A DNA stretch of 54,389 nt from NCBI RefSeq assembly GCF_008123965.1, contig NZ_VSTH01000129.1, forward strand, positions 1 through 54,389, read 5' to 3'. The notes beneath the pieces are model-generated. The model was not told the DNA's origin, searched no databases, and worked only from the letters and a program-made list of their open reading frames with translations. Origin of the DNA: Bradyrhizobium hipponense (GTDB lineage: Bacteria > Pseudomonadota > Alphaproteobacteria > Rhizobiales > Xanthobacteraceae). Shown here in pieces: positions 7,461 to 15,802 of this stretch (the stretch's first letter is position 1; every line of letters begins with the position of its first letter). The translations under genes and the position numbers were made by a program.

Positions 7461-9788
7461 ATGAACATTCTTCCCGGCAATTTGCGTTTCGGAGCGGGGC
7501 AGCCCGTCAGGCGTTTGGAAGACCAGCGGCTGCTCACCGGGAAGGGGCAATTCATCGACGACAAGCCGGAGGACGGCGCGCTGTGGTTGCATGTGCTGCG
7601 CTCGCCGCATGCGCACGCGAAGATCGTCTCGATCGACACGAGCGCGTCGGCCGCGATGCCCGGCGTCACTGCGATCTATACCGGTGCCGATCTGATCAGG
7701 GACGACATCGGCACCATCCCGACGCTGAGCATCTTCAAGCGCCCCGACGGCAAGCCGATGACGGTGCCGCCGCGCCGGCTGCTCGCGCACGAAATCGTGC
7801 GTTACGCCGGCGAGGCCGTGGCGGCGGTGGTGGCCTCCTCGCGTGCCGATGCGCAGAGCGCCGCCGAAGCGATCGTGGTCGAATATGACGTGCAGCCCGC
7901 TGTGGTCGATCCGGTCGAGGCCGTGAAGCCGGGCGCGCCCGTGGTGTGGCCCGAGGCGCCCGACAACATTGTCGGTGCGATGAGCTATGGCGATGCCGCC
8001 AAGGTGGACGAGGCCTTCGTCAAGGCCGCACACACGGTCGAGCTCGATATCGTCAGCCAGCGCCTGGTGCCCTCCGCGATGGAGCCGCGCTCGACCATTG
8101 CCGAGATCGACAAGAAATCGGGCAGGCTCCTGCTGCATGTGCAATCGCAGACCCCGGCCTCGACCCGCGACGTGCTGGCGGAGGCCGTGCTGAAGCGTCC
8201 CAAGGACAGCGTGCGCGTGCTGGTCGGCGATATCGGCGGCGGGTTCGGCCAGAAGACCAACCTCTATCCCGAAGACGGCATCGTCGCCTATGCCGCGACC
8301 AAGCTGAACAGGAAGATCCGCTGGCGTGGCGACCGCACCGACGAGTTCGTCGGCGGCACGCACGGCCGCGATCTCACCTCGACGGCGTCCTTCGCGCTCG
8401 ACGAAAAGGGCAAGGTGCTCGCTTATCGCGTCAAGTCGATCGGCTGCACGGGCGCTTATTCCTCGGGTGCGGCCAACATCATCCCGCTCGTGCTCGGGCC
8501 GTTCGTGCAGACCGGCGTCTATGACCTGCCGCTGGTGCATTTCGAGGTGAAGTCGGTGATGACGCACACCGCACCGGTGGGAGCCTATCGCGGTGCGGGC
8601 CGGCCGGAGGCGGTCTTCATTGTCGAGCGCCTGTTCGACGCTGCCGCGCGAAAAATCGGCATGGATCCGCGCGCAATCCGGAAATTGAACTACATCAAGC
8701 CGGCGCAGCTGCCCTACACCAACGCTGCCGGGCAGGTCTACGATTCCGGCGCCTTTGCGCACATGCTCGATCGCGCGGTAAAACTCGCGGACTGGGACGG
8801 CTTTGCCGCGCGCAAGAAGGCGGCAAAGAAGAAGGGCCTGCTCTACGGGCGCGGGCTCACCTCCTATATCGAATGGACCGGTGGCCGCGCGCATACCGAA
8901 AAGGTCAGCCTGCATGCGACCTCGCAGGGCCGCGTCATCCTGCATTCGGGCACGATGGCGATGGGGCAGGGCTTGCAGACCACCTACACCCAGATGATCT
9001 CCGACACGCTCGGCATCGCCATGGACAAGATCGATGTCGTGCAGGGCGACACCGATCTGGCGATGGGTTTTGGCAGCGTCGGCTCGCGCTCGCTGTTCGT
9101 CGGCGGCACAGCCGTCGCGGTCTCCTCCAACGATTTGATCCAGAAGGCGCGCGAAAAGGCGGCGAACGTGCTCGAAACGTCGGTCGAGGATATTGAGTAC
9201 CAGGGCGGCATGCTCACCGTGGTCGGTACCGACCGCAGCATCAGCCTGTTCGAGCTCGCCGAGAAGGAAGGCAGAGCCAAGCTCAGCGTCGATTCCGAAG
9301 GCGAGGTCGATGGTCCAAGCTGGCCGAACGGCACCCATATCTGCGAGGTCGAGATCGACCCCGAGACCGGCGTGTCCAGGGTCGTGCGTTACACCACGGT
9401 CGACGACGTCGGCGTGGCCGTGAACCCGATGCTGGTCACGGGCCAGATCCACGGCGGCGTCGCGCAGGGCATTGGACAAGCGCTGTACGAAGGCGTGTCC
9501 TACGATGCCGAAGGCCAGCTCCTTACCGCGAGCTACCAGGACTATTGCATCCCGCGTGCCGACGACGTTCCGCCGATCGTGGTGACGCTGGACGATTCCG
9601 CGCCCTGCCGCACTAATCCGCTCGGCGCCAAGGGCTGCGGCGAATCCGGCGCCATCGGTGGTCCGCCCTGCGTCACCAACGGCGTGATGGACGCGCTCGC
9701 CGAGCTCGGCATCGCCCAGCTCAACACGCCGCTGACGCCGCAGAAGATCTGGAAGGCGATCAGGGACGCGAAGGCGGCTCAGGCATAG
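7461..9788 (+). CDS. Xanthine-dehydrogenase-family molybdenum-cofactor-binding large subunit (CoxL form II-like)
   Basis: A 775-residue large subunit of a molybdenum hydroxylase. The aldehyde-oxidase/xanthine-dehydrogenase a/b hammerhead domain lies near residues 20-130 and the Moco-binding domain covers the rest. The active-site loop reads AYRGAGR (375-381), typical of form II CoxL-like proteins, not the AYRCSFR of true CO dehydrogenase. The essential Glu is Glu728 in GCGESGAIGG. These enzymes normally need an FAD subunit and a [2Fe-2S] subunit, and neither is encoded on either side, so partners must come from elsewhere or the protein works differently. The substrate is unknown. A gaggactcagcgga sequence precedes the ATG. 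Confidence 0.9.
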   Translation: MNILPGNLRFGAGQPVRRLEDQRLLTGKGQFIDDKPEDGALWLHVLRSPHAHAKIVSIDTSASAAMPGVTAIYTGADLIRDDIGTIPTLSIFKRPDGKPMTVPPRRLLAHEIVRYAGEAVAAVVASSRADAQSAAEAIVVEYDVQPAVVDPVEAVKPGAPVVWPEAPDNIVGAMSYGDAAKVDEAFVKAAHTVELDIVSQRLVPSAMEPRSTIAEIDKKSGRLLLHVQSQTPASTRDVLAEAVLKRPKDSVRVLVGDIGGGFGQKTNLYPEDGIVAYAATKLNRKIRWRGDRTDEFVGGTHGRDLTSTASFALDEKGKVLAYRVKSIGCTGAYSSGAANIIPLVLGPFVQTGVYDLPLVHFEVKSVMTHTAPVGAYRGAGRPEAVFIVERLFDAAARKIGMDPRAIRKLNYIKPAQLPYTNAAGQVYDSGAFAHMLDRAVKLADWDGFAARKKAAKKKGLLYGRGLTSYIEWTGGRAHTEKVSLHATSQGRVILHSGTMAMGQGLQTTYTQMISDTLGIAMDKIDVVQGDTDLAMGFGSVGSRSLFVGGTAVAVSSNDLIQKAREKAANVLETSVEDIEYQGGMLTVVGTDRSISLFELAEKEGRAKLSVDSEGEVDGPSWPNGTHICEVEIDPETGVSRVVRYTTVDDVGVAVNPMLVTGQIHGGVAQGIGQALYEGVSYDAEGQLLTASYQDYCIPRADDVPPIVVTLDDSAPCRTNPLGAKGCGESGAIGGPPCVTNGVMDALAELGIAQLNTPLTPQKIWKAIRDAKAAQA

Positions 9789-9814
9789 GCTGCGCCGTTG
9801 CAGCAATCTCAACT

Positions 9815-10005
9815 CGTCGTCCCGGACAAGCGCGCCTCAAGCGCGCGCCGATCCGGGACCCATAACAACAGGGAATGGTTGTCGCGCGAAGCTGGCAACT
9901 CCGAGTCCCCGTAACCACGCCCGCCTGTGATTATGGGTCGCGGATCAGCGCTCCGCTCTGGACAACGCTGCGCGCTGCCAGGAGCTGCGCTTGTCCGGGA
10001 CGACA
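9815..10005. repeat. Palindromic repeat, family B (GTCGTCCCGG type)
   Basis: Long inverted repeat with outer arms cgtcgtcccggacaagcgcg and its complement near 9988-10003, and inner arms built around gatccgggacccataa / ttatgggtcgcggatc. It fills the space between two convergent genes. Related copies are at 15618, 29160, 35273 and 36773. Confidence 0.85.
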
Positions 10006-10052
10006 GCGAAGTGTGTGGCGCCAGTGTGGACAAATACCCGGCGCTACAAGCC

Positions 10053-11249
10053 TCAAATCCCGAGCATCATCTTCGCGATGATATCGCGCTGGATCTCGGA
10101 GGTACCGCCGAAGATCGTATAGGCCCGGCCGTTGAGATATTCTGGCACCACCGTCAGCATCTCCTCGGGCGTCGCCGGCTCGTGGTTGAGCCTGTAGAGC
10201 GGACGCATCGGCTCGACGGCAAGGGCGTCATGGCCGATCACGTCGGCGCCCAGCCGCGTTACCGCCTGGCGGATTTCACTGTTGCGCAGCTTCAGGATGG
10301 ACGACACCGCGCCGGGATTCTGTCCGGTCTGGAGCGCCGAGAGCACGCGCAACTCCGTCATCTCGAGCGCGTCGATGTCGACCTCGACCTCTGAGATCCG
10401 CGTTGCAATGTCGGGACTGTCGATCGCACGTCCCGTGAGATCGGACTCCGCAAGCTCCGAGATCGCCTTCAATCCTTCGCGCAGCTTCGCCGATGCGATG
10501 CCGGAGCCACGCTCGAACTCGAGCAGATATTTGCCGTAGGTCCAGCCCTTGCCTTCCTCGCCGACGCGGTTCGCCACCGGCACCCGGACGTCGTCGAAGA
10601 ACACTTGGTTGACCTCGTGGTCGCCGCCGATGGTGAGAATCGGGCGCGTGGTGATGCCAGGTGTCTTCATGTCGATCAGGATGAAGCTGATGCCGTCCTG
10701 CTGCCGCGGCCCATCGCCGGTGCGCACCAGCGCGAACATGCGGTTGGCATGATGCGCATGCGTGGTCCAGATTTTGGTGCCGTTGATGATGTAGTCGTCG
10801 CCGTCGCGCACGGCGCGTGTCTTCAGCGAGGAGAGGTCGGAGCCGGAACCCGGCTCGGAATAGCCCTGGCACCAATAATCCTCACCGGAGAGAATGCGCG
10901 GCAGATAGAAGTTCTTCTGTTCTGGGCTGCCGAAGCCGATGATGACGGGACCGACCATCTTCACGCCCATCACGTTGACGTTCGGCACGCCGGCGCGCGC
11001 GCTTTCGGTCTCGAAAATCCAGCGCTGCGCCGGCGTCCAGTCCGGGCCGCCGTATTCGACCGGCCAACCCGGCGCGCCCCAGCCCTGGGCGTTCAGCGCG
11101 CGCTGCCAGGCCATGCCGATGTCGGGGTCGGAGAACACCGACGGCGTCAACGCCGTGGCGCGCTTCATCTCGTCGGTGAGGTTTTTGGCGATGAAATCGC
11201 GCACCTCGTCCTGGAACGCACGCTCCTCGGCGTTGAACGACAGATCCAT
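10053..11249 (-). CDS. Acyl-CoA dehydrogenase, likely catalytic subunit of a heteromeric enzyme
   Basis: A 398-residue FAD-dependent acyl-CoA dehydrogenase. Visible landmarks are the FAD-contact region CQGYSEPGSGSDLSSL, the NGTKIWTT segment and the C-terminal TIFGGTSEIQRDI. The MCAD-type catalytic Glu (in YEGT) is replaced by Gly here, but a Glu next to Arg in LEFERGSG lies where isovaleryl-type dehydrogenases keep their base, so this subunit is probably active. It is the last gene of a three-gene operon with a second, more divergent dehydrogenase and a crotonase-fold protein. Paired dehydrogenases of this kind, such as the PimC/PimD pair of Rhodopseudomonas, act together. The start is supported by aaggagcgcatc before the ATG. 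Confidence 0.9.
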   Translation of the reverse strand: MDLSFNAEERAFQDEVRDFIAKNLTDEMKRATALTPSVFSDPDIGMAWQRALNAQGWGAPGWPVEYGGPDWTPAQRWIFETESARAGVPNVNVMGVKMVGPVIIGFGSPEQKNFYLPRILSGEDYWCQGYSEPGSGSDLSSLKTRAVRDGDDYIINGTKIWTTHAHHANRMFALVRTGDGPRQQDGISFILIDMKTPGITTRPILTIGGDHEVNQVFFDDVRVPVANRVGEEGKGWTYGKYLLEFERGSGIASAKLREGLKAISELAESDLTGRAIDSPDIATRISEVEVDIDALEMTELRVLSALQTGQNPGAVSSILKLRNSEIRQAVTRLGADVIGHDALAVEPMRPLYRLNHEPATPEEMLTVVPEYLNGRAYTIFGGTSEIQRDIIAKMMLGI

Positions 11250-11260
11250 GATGCGCTCCT

Positions 11261-12409
11261 TCAGGCTGAAATGGCGGTGCGGCCGAGCTCGGCATAGCGG
11301 CGATAGTGATGCGCGCTGCCGCCGAACAGCGTGTCGAAGGCGACGAGGCGCTTGAAGTAGGCGCCCACCTCGAGCTCCTCGGTGACGCCCATGCCGCCGT
11401 GAAGCTGGATCGATTGCTCGCCGATGAAGCGCGCGCATTTTCCGATCTTCGCCTTCGCGCCGGAGGCAGCTCGCGCACGCTCGATCGGTTCGGCGTCGAC
11501 CTTCAGCGCGGCGCGCAGCGCTATCGAGCGCGCCTCGTCGACCTGCATCGCCATGTCGGCAAGGCGATGGCGGATCACCTGATTGGCGGACAGCGGCCGG
11601 CCGAATTGTTTCCGGATCTTGGTGTACTCCAGCGTCGTATCGAGCAACGTCTGCATGATGCCGACGGCTTCGGCGCCGAGCGCCGCCATCGCCCGGTCGA
11701 CCACCGCTTCGATCGCGGGCAGCGCGTCACGGCCGTCGCCGAGCAAAGCGTCCTCCGGCAGATGGACGTCCGACAGCTCGATATTGCAGGCCTGTCCGCC
11801 GCCAAGCCGTGGATAGTCGGAGATCGCGAGGCTTGGCGTCCGCGCCGGCATCAGAAACAGGCCAATCCGCCCCGATGGCCCCTGATGCTCATGGATATGC
11901 GCGGAGACGATGATCTCGTCGGCGGCATGGCCGTCGAGCACGGCGATCTTGCTGCCGGCGACGCGCCAGCCCTGCGCGGCCTTGTTGGCGATGGTCGCGA
12001 CTTTGGACAGATCGAACCGTGCTGCGCGCTCGGAATGGGCAAAGGCAAGCTTCAACGATCCGTCCGCGACCCTGGGCAACCGCGCCTGCTTCTGCGCCGT
12101 GCTGCCGCATGCGCCGATCAGCGCAGCGGCGAGCACGACCGTTGCGACATAGGGCTCCGACACAAGGCCGCGGCCGAACGCCTCCATCAAAATGCCGGTC
12201 TCGACGGCGCCGCCGCCGAGCCCGCCGAATTCCTCCGCTATCGGCAGCGCCAGCCAGCCGAGCTCGGCGAACTGCTTCCAGACCGCCGGACTGTAGCCGA
12301 GCGGATCGTTCGCCATCTTGCGGCGATGATTGGCATCGTAGCTCTCGGCCACGAAGCGTTCCGCGCTCTCGCGCAGCAGCCTTTGCTCGTCACTGAGATT
12401 GAGATCCAT
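11261..12409 (-). CDS. Acyl-CoA dehydrogenase-like subunit, probably the non-catalytic partner
   Basis: A 382-residue acyl-CoA dehydrogenase homologue with N-terminal DEQRLLRESAERFV, a central beta domain without the usual CxTEPxxGSD motif (AFAHSERAARFD instead), and the flavin-region motif QLHGGMGVTEELEVGAYFKRL. At the helix that carries the catalytic Glu in isovaleryl-type enzymes it has VDRAM, and at the MCAD position it has LFGGS, so neither base is present. This fits the smaller partner subunit of a heteromeric dehydrogenase. It is separated from the crotonase gene upstream by 5 bases and from the next dehydrogenase by 11 bases, so all three are clearly one operon. Confidence 0.88.
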   Translation of the reverse strand: MDLNLSDEQRLLRESAERFVAESYDANHRRKMANDPLGYSPAVWKQFAELGWLALPIAEEFGGLGGGAVETGILMEAFGRGLVSEPYVATVVLAAALIGACGSTAQKQARLPRVADGSLKLAFAHSERAARFDLSKVATIANKAAQGWRVAGSKIAVLDGHAADEIIVSAHIHEHQGPSGRIGLFLMPARTPSLAISDYPRLGGGQACNIELSDVHLPEDALLGDGRDALPAIEAVVDRAMAALGAEAVGIMQTLLDTTLEYTKIRKQFGRPLSANQVIRHRLADMAMQVDEARSIALRAALKVDAEPIERARAASGAKAKIGKCARFIGEQSIQLHGGMGVTEELEVGAYFKRLVAFDTLFGGSAHHYRRYAELGRTAISA

Positions 12410-12414
12410 TGCCT

Positions 12415-13269
12415 CTACTCCGCAGCTGCCGGCGGCTTGCGCACGGAGGGATGCAGGCCGGATGGATCGACGATCATGCCAAATTCCTGCAGATTGTGGG
12501 CGTGGCAGAGCTGATGCAGCGCAAAGGCCTGGTCGATCGCGGACGGCTGGCCCATTACGTCGACCGAGCGGTTGACCGCCTCCTTGGTCAGCTTCAGTGC
12601 GAACGACGGCTTTGCCGCAATCCGGCGCGCCAGCGCCAGCACGCTCTCAGACAGCTCCGCGCGCGGCACGACCTGGTTCACCATGCCGAGCTGGTGAGCT
12701 TCCTGCGCGCTCCAGCTATCAGCCGTGAACAGGAATTCTTTGGCCTTGCGCGGGCCAAGCTCCCATGGATGCACGAACCATTCGACGCCGCACACGCCCA
12801 TGGTGACGACGGGATCGCAGAACTGCGCATCGTCACTGGCGACGATGAGGTCGCAGGCCCAGGCCAGCATCAGCCCGCCGGCGATGCACTTGCCGTGCAC
12901 CTCCGCGATCGTGGGCTTGGCCAGGTTGCGCCAGCGTCGCGTGATCTGGAGATAGATTTCCTGTTCGCGCGCGAAGCGCCCATGGGCGTTCGCTTCCGCG
13001 AAGCCGCCCCAATTTCCGATCGGCGGAAAATCGACGCCCGCAGCATTCTTGTCGCCCGGCCGCAGGTCATGGCCGGATGAGAAATGCGGTCCGTTGCCGG
13101 CGAGGATGATCACCTTAACCGCATCGTCCTGCACAGCCGCATCGAACACGGCATTGAGATCGTAGGTCATTTGCAGGTTCTGCGCATTGCGCGCATCAGG
13201 CCGGTTCATCACGATCCGGGTGATCGCCGGCTCCGGCCTCTCCACCAGGATGGTCTCGAACGAGCTCAT
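12415..13269 (-). CDS. Crotonase-superfamily protein (enoyl-CoA hydratase-like) lacking both canonical catalytic glutamates
   Basis: A 284-residue crotonase-fold protein, first gene of the operon with the two acyl-CoA dehydrogenases. The oxyanion-hole segment FSSGHDL and the second glycine-rich stretch IAGGLMLAWACD are recognisable. The position of crotonase Glu144 (GGGCE) is Met here, and that of Glu164 (QPEI) is Val (DPVVTMG). A simple hydratase needs both Glu residues, so this protein probably catalyses another crotonase-type reaction on the same CoA ester, or binds without turnover. The ATG at 13269 is preceded by aggggaacgcc. The longer upstream frame is not needed for family length. Confidence 0.88.
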   Translation of the reverse strand: MSSFETILVERPEPAITRIVMNRPDARNAQNLQMTYDLNAVFDAAVQDDAVKVIILAGNGPHFSSGHDLRPGDKNAAGVDFPPIGNWGGFAEANAHGRFAREQEIYLQITRRWRNLAKPTIAEVHGKCIAGGLMLAWACDLIVASDDAQFCDPVVTMGVCGVEWFVHPWELGPRKAKEFLFTADSWSAQEAHQLGMVNQVVPRAELSESVLALARRIAAKPSFALKLTKEAVNRSVDVMGQPSAIDQAFALHQLCHAHNLQEFGMIVDPSGLHPSVRKPPAAAE

Positions 13270-13446
13270 GGCGTTCCCCTGACGTTTCCATCTCGGTATT
13301 ATTGTTTCCTTGAGTTGACTATGTCGGCCAGGGATAGGCAAGGGGCTTGCGTCAATCGGCTGCTTTTCGCGGCTCCGGCACAAGATGTCTGGCATGGCGC
13401 GCGCTCAATCTGGTAGTTTGCGCCAGATTCCACCGGGAGAAATTTA

Positions 13447-14055
13447 ATGCGCAAATTCCTGACTGTGCTGGCGGCACTCGCCTCGCTCAGCCTGACCAAT
13501 TGCGGCTACAACGCGATCCAGACCGAGGACCAGCAGATCAAGGCCAATTGGTCCGAGGTGGTGAACCAGTATCAGCGCCGCGCCGATCTCGTGCCCAATC
13601 TCGTCAACTCGGTGAAGGGCTTTGCGCAGCAGGAGAAGGACGTGCTGCTCGGCGTCACCAATGCGCGCGCCAAGGTCGGCAGCATCCAGGCGACGCCCGA
13701 GGTGCTCAACGATCCCGCCGCATTCCAGAAATTCCAGGCCGCGCAGGGAGAGCTCTCCAGCGCGCTGTCGCGGCTGCTCGTCGTCACTGAAAACTACCCG
13801 CAGCTCAAGTCGGACGCGTTGTTCAAGGACCTGATGTCCCAGCTCGAAGGCACCGAGAACCGGATCACGGTGGCGCGCAACCGCTACATCAAGGCGGTGC
13901 AGGACTATAACGTCACCGTCCGCTCGTTCCCGAGCAACCTCACCGCGATGATGTTCGGCTACAAGGAGAAGCCGAACTTCTCGGTCGAGAATGAGAAGGC
14001 GATCTCGACCGCGCCGAAGGTCGACTTCAATCCGGCGCCAGCGCCGTCGAAGTAG
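13447..14055 (+). CDS. lemA: LemA-family lipoprotein
   Basis: A 202-residue LemA protein. A short signal sequence ends in the lipobox LTNC with Cys19 as the likely lipidated residue, so it should be membrane-attached facing the periplasm. The rest is the conserved helical LemA domain (NQYQRRADLVPNLVNSVKGFAQQEK, LLVVTENYPQLKSD, ENRITVARNRYIKAVQDYN). gggaga precedes the ATG. It is followed by two TPM-domain genes on the same strand, an arrangement widespread in proteobacteria. LemA function is unsettled; a scaffold or envelope-quality role is usually proposed. Confidence 0.92.
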   Translation: MRKFLTVLAALASLSLTNCGYNAIQTEDQQIKANWSEVVNQYQRRADLVPNLVNSVKGFAQQEKDVLLGVTNARAKVGSIQATPEVLNDPAAFQKFQAAQGELSSALSRLLVVTENYPQLKSDALFKDLMSQLEGTENRITVARNRYIKAVQDYNVTVRSFPSNLTAMMFGYKEKPNFSVENEKAISTAPKVDFNPAPAPSK

Positions 14056-14096
14056 CGCGTTCGATTTTGCGAATGCGCTTGGTCCCACCCGTACCT

Positions 14097-14197
14097 GTCA
14101 TTCTCCGCGAAAGCGGGGAATCCAGTACGCCGCGGCTTCTCCGTATCCCGTCGGCTCCTCTGGAATACTGGATCGCCCGGTCAAGCCGGGCGATGAC
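14097..14197. repeat. Palindromic repeat, family E, running into the start of the TPM gene
   Basis: Left arm gtcattctccgcgaaagcgg-ggaatccagta and right arm tactggatcgcccggtcaagccgggcgatgac form a long imperfect palindrome. Its right end contains the first in-frame ATG (14193) that gives the downstream TPM protein a full signal peptide. Confidence 0.8.
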
Positions 14198-15110
14198 CGC
14201 GAGGTTGTGGCGGGCTTGTTCGCTCTTCTCTTCGCGCATTGTCCTCGCCCTCGCGCTCGTCCTCCTCTTTGCCTTCCCCGCCGCCGCCGCCGACGTCGCA
14301 GTGCCGCAGCTCACCGGGCGCGTGGTCGACCAGACCGGCACGCTGTCGAGCGGCGATATCGCCGCGCTGTCGCAAAAGCTGCGTGACTTCGAGGCGCGGA
14401 AGGGCAGCCAGATCGCTGTCCTGATCGTACCGACGACGCAGCCGGAGACGATCGAGCAATTTTCGATCCGCGTCGCCGAAGCCTGGAAGATCGGGCGCAA
14501 GAAGATCGACGACGGCGCGATCCTGGTGGTGGCCAAGAACGACCGGCATTTGCGCATCGAGGTCGGCTACGGCCTCGAAGGCGCGCTGACTGACGTGACT
14601 TCGCGGCGGATCATCGACGAGGTCATCACGCCAAAGTTCAGAACGGGCGACTTCGCCGGCGGCATCGCCGATGGTGCCGATCGGATGATCCGCGTCATCG
14701 ACGGCGAACCGTTGCCGGTTCCCTCGCCCAGCGTGAACTTCGGCAATCTGGACGACCTCGGACCGCTCTTCATCGTGACGCTGTTCGCCTCGCTGGGGGT
14801 GGGCGGGTTCTTTCGCGCCGCACTGGGCCGTTTGCTCGGATCGTTGGTGACCGGAGGCATCATCGCCGCGCTGAGCTGGCTTATTCTCGGCTCTTTGGGA
14901 CTCGCCGTCGCCCTCGGAGCTATCGGCTTTGTCATCGGATTCATCGCCGATCTGTTTTCGGCGATGGCACCAGGCACGACGTCGTCGCGCCGCGGCTCTT
15001 GGTCGAGCGGCTCCTCGTCCGGCGGCTGGAGCAGCGGCTCGTCGTCGAGCGGCGGCTTCAGCGGCGGTGGCGGCAGTTTTGGCGGCGGTGGTGCCTCGGG
15101 GAGCTGGTAG
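14193..15110 (+). CDS. TPM-domain (YgcG-like) membrane protein
   Basis: From the ATG at 14193 the protein has 305 residues: a signal peptide (about 1-33, ending FAFPAAAA), a TPM domain (about 36-180: LTGRVVDQTGTLSSGDIAALSQKLRDFE ... VGYGLEGALTD), hydrophobic helices at about 195-262, and a Ser/Gly-rich tail with many GG and SSS runs ending in GASGSW. Proteins of this shape occur beside LemA in many bacteria. The start is uncertain, because the ATG lies in the arm of a palindromic repeat with no good Shine-Dalgarno; a TTG at 14205 is an alternative. It lies between lemA and a second TPM gene, so probably one operon. Confidence 0.85.
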   Translation: MTARLWRACSLFSSRIVLALALVLLFAFPAAAADVAVPQLTGRVVDQTGTLSSGDIAALSQKLRDFEARKGSQIAVLIVPTTQPETIEQFSIRVAEAWKIGRKKIDDGAILVVAKNDRHLRIEVGYGLEGALTDVTSRRIIDEVITPKFRTGDFAGGIADGADRMIRVIDGEPLPVPSPSVNFGNLDDLGPLFIVTLFASLGVGGFFRAALGRLLGSLVTGGIIAALSWLILGSLGLAVALGAIGFVIGFIADLFSAMAPGTTSSRRGSWSSGSSSGGWSSGSSSSGGFSGGGGSFGGGGASGSW

Positions 15111-15113
15111 GTC

Positions 15114-15611
15114 ATGAGCATCAGGCGTATCGGCAGGCATCTGCTCCAGCACCACTGGCGGGCAAAGCGGGTGTTTCCGCAAAACGTTCTCGATCGTATC
15201 GGGCAGGCGATCAGCCGGAGCGAGGCCACGCATTCCGGCCAAGTCCGCTTCGTCGTCGAAGGCGCGCTTGACGGCCGCCCGCTGTTTCGCAACCAGCCGG
15301 CGCGCGAGCGCGCGCTCGACGTGTTCTCGCAATTGCGGATCTGGGACACCGAGCACAACAATGGCGTCCTGATCTATCTCCTGCTCGCCGACCGCGACGT
15401 CGAGATTATCGCCGACCGCGGCATTGATGCAAAGGTCGGGGCGGAGGGATGGGAAAGTATTTGCCGCGCCATGGAGGCCGAGTTCAGGTCGGGCCAGTTC
15501 GAGCGCGGCGTGGTCAGAGGTATCGAGGCGGTGTCGCGCGAGCTGGCAAAGCACTTTCCGCCGCAGGGCCCGCATCGCAATGAGCTGCCGGATGCACCGG
15601 TGGTGATGTAG
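15114..15611 (+). CDS. Small TPM-domain protein
   Basis: A 165-residue soluble protein consisting mainly of a TPM domain (SGQVRFVVEGALDGRPLF ... FSQLRIWDTEHNNGVLIYLLLADRDVEIIADRGIDAKVG). It has no signal peptide or membrane helix, unlike the TPM protein upstream, from which it is separated by three bases. The N-terminus is basic (MSIRRIGRHLLQHHWRAKR). The LemA-TPM-TPM order suggests a joint envelope function, with one exported and one cytoplasmic or peripheral TPM unit. Biochemical function is unknown. Confidence 0.87.
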   Translation: MSIRRIGRHLLQHHWRAKRVFPQNVLDRIGQAISRSEATHSGQVRFVVEGALDGRPLFRNQPARERALDVFSQLRIWDTEHNNGVLIYLLLADRDVEIIADRGIDAKVGAEGWESICRAMEAEFRSGQFERGVVRGIEAVSRELAKHFPPQGPHRNELPDAPVVM

Positions 15612-15617
15612 CTCCAA

Positions 15618-15748
15618 CGTCGTCCTGGCGAAAGCCAGGACCCATTACCCCAGGGGGAAAATTTTGGTGAAGACTCGTCGTCCGATACTAACATCACTCA
15701 CGATCGAGAGACCTCGCGATATGGGTCCTGGCTTTCGCCAGGACGACA
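15618..15748. repeat. Palindromic repeat, family B (GTCCTGGCGAAAGCCAGGAC subtype)
   Basis: Arms built from cgtcctggcgaaagccagga and gtcctggctttcgccaggac, each itself a hairpin, separated by about 90 bases. It is almost the same at both ends as the copy at 36773-36895. It lies between convergent genes. Confidence 0.88.
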
Positions 15749-15802
15749 TTGTGGATGCATCGAGCTTCGCCGCGCAAACGGATATCGTTGGCGCAATCCC
15801 AG

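Noticed and set aside
7416..9812. A 798-residue open frame on the minus strand
   Set aside because: It is exactly antisense to the CoxL-like gene, has Arg/His/Asp/Gly-rich low-complexity composition and no motif. It is a by-product of high third-position GC.
10053..13269. The acyl-CoA operon as the pimeloyl-CoA (pim) operon
   Set aside because: The dehydrogenase pair resembles PimC/PimD, but the ligase and thiolase genes of pim are missing and the crotonase lacks catalytic Glu, so the name is not justified.
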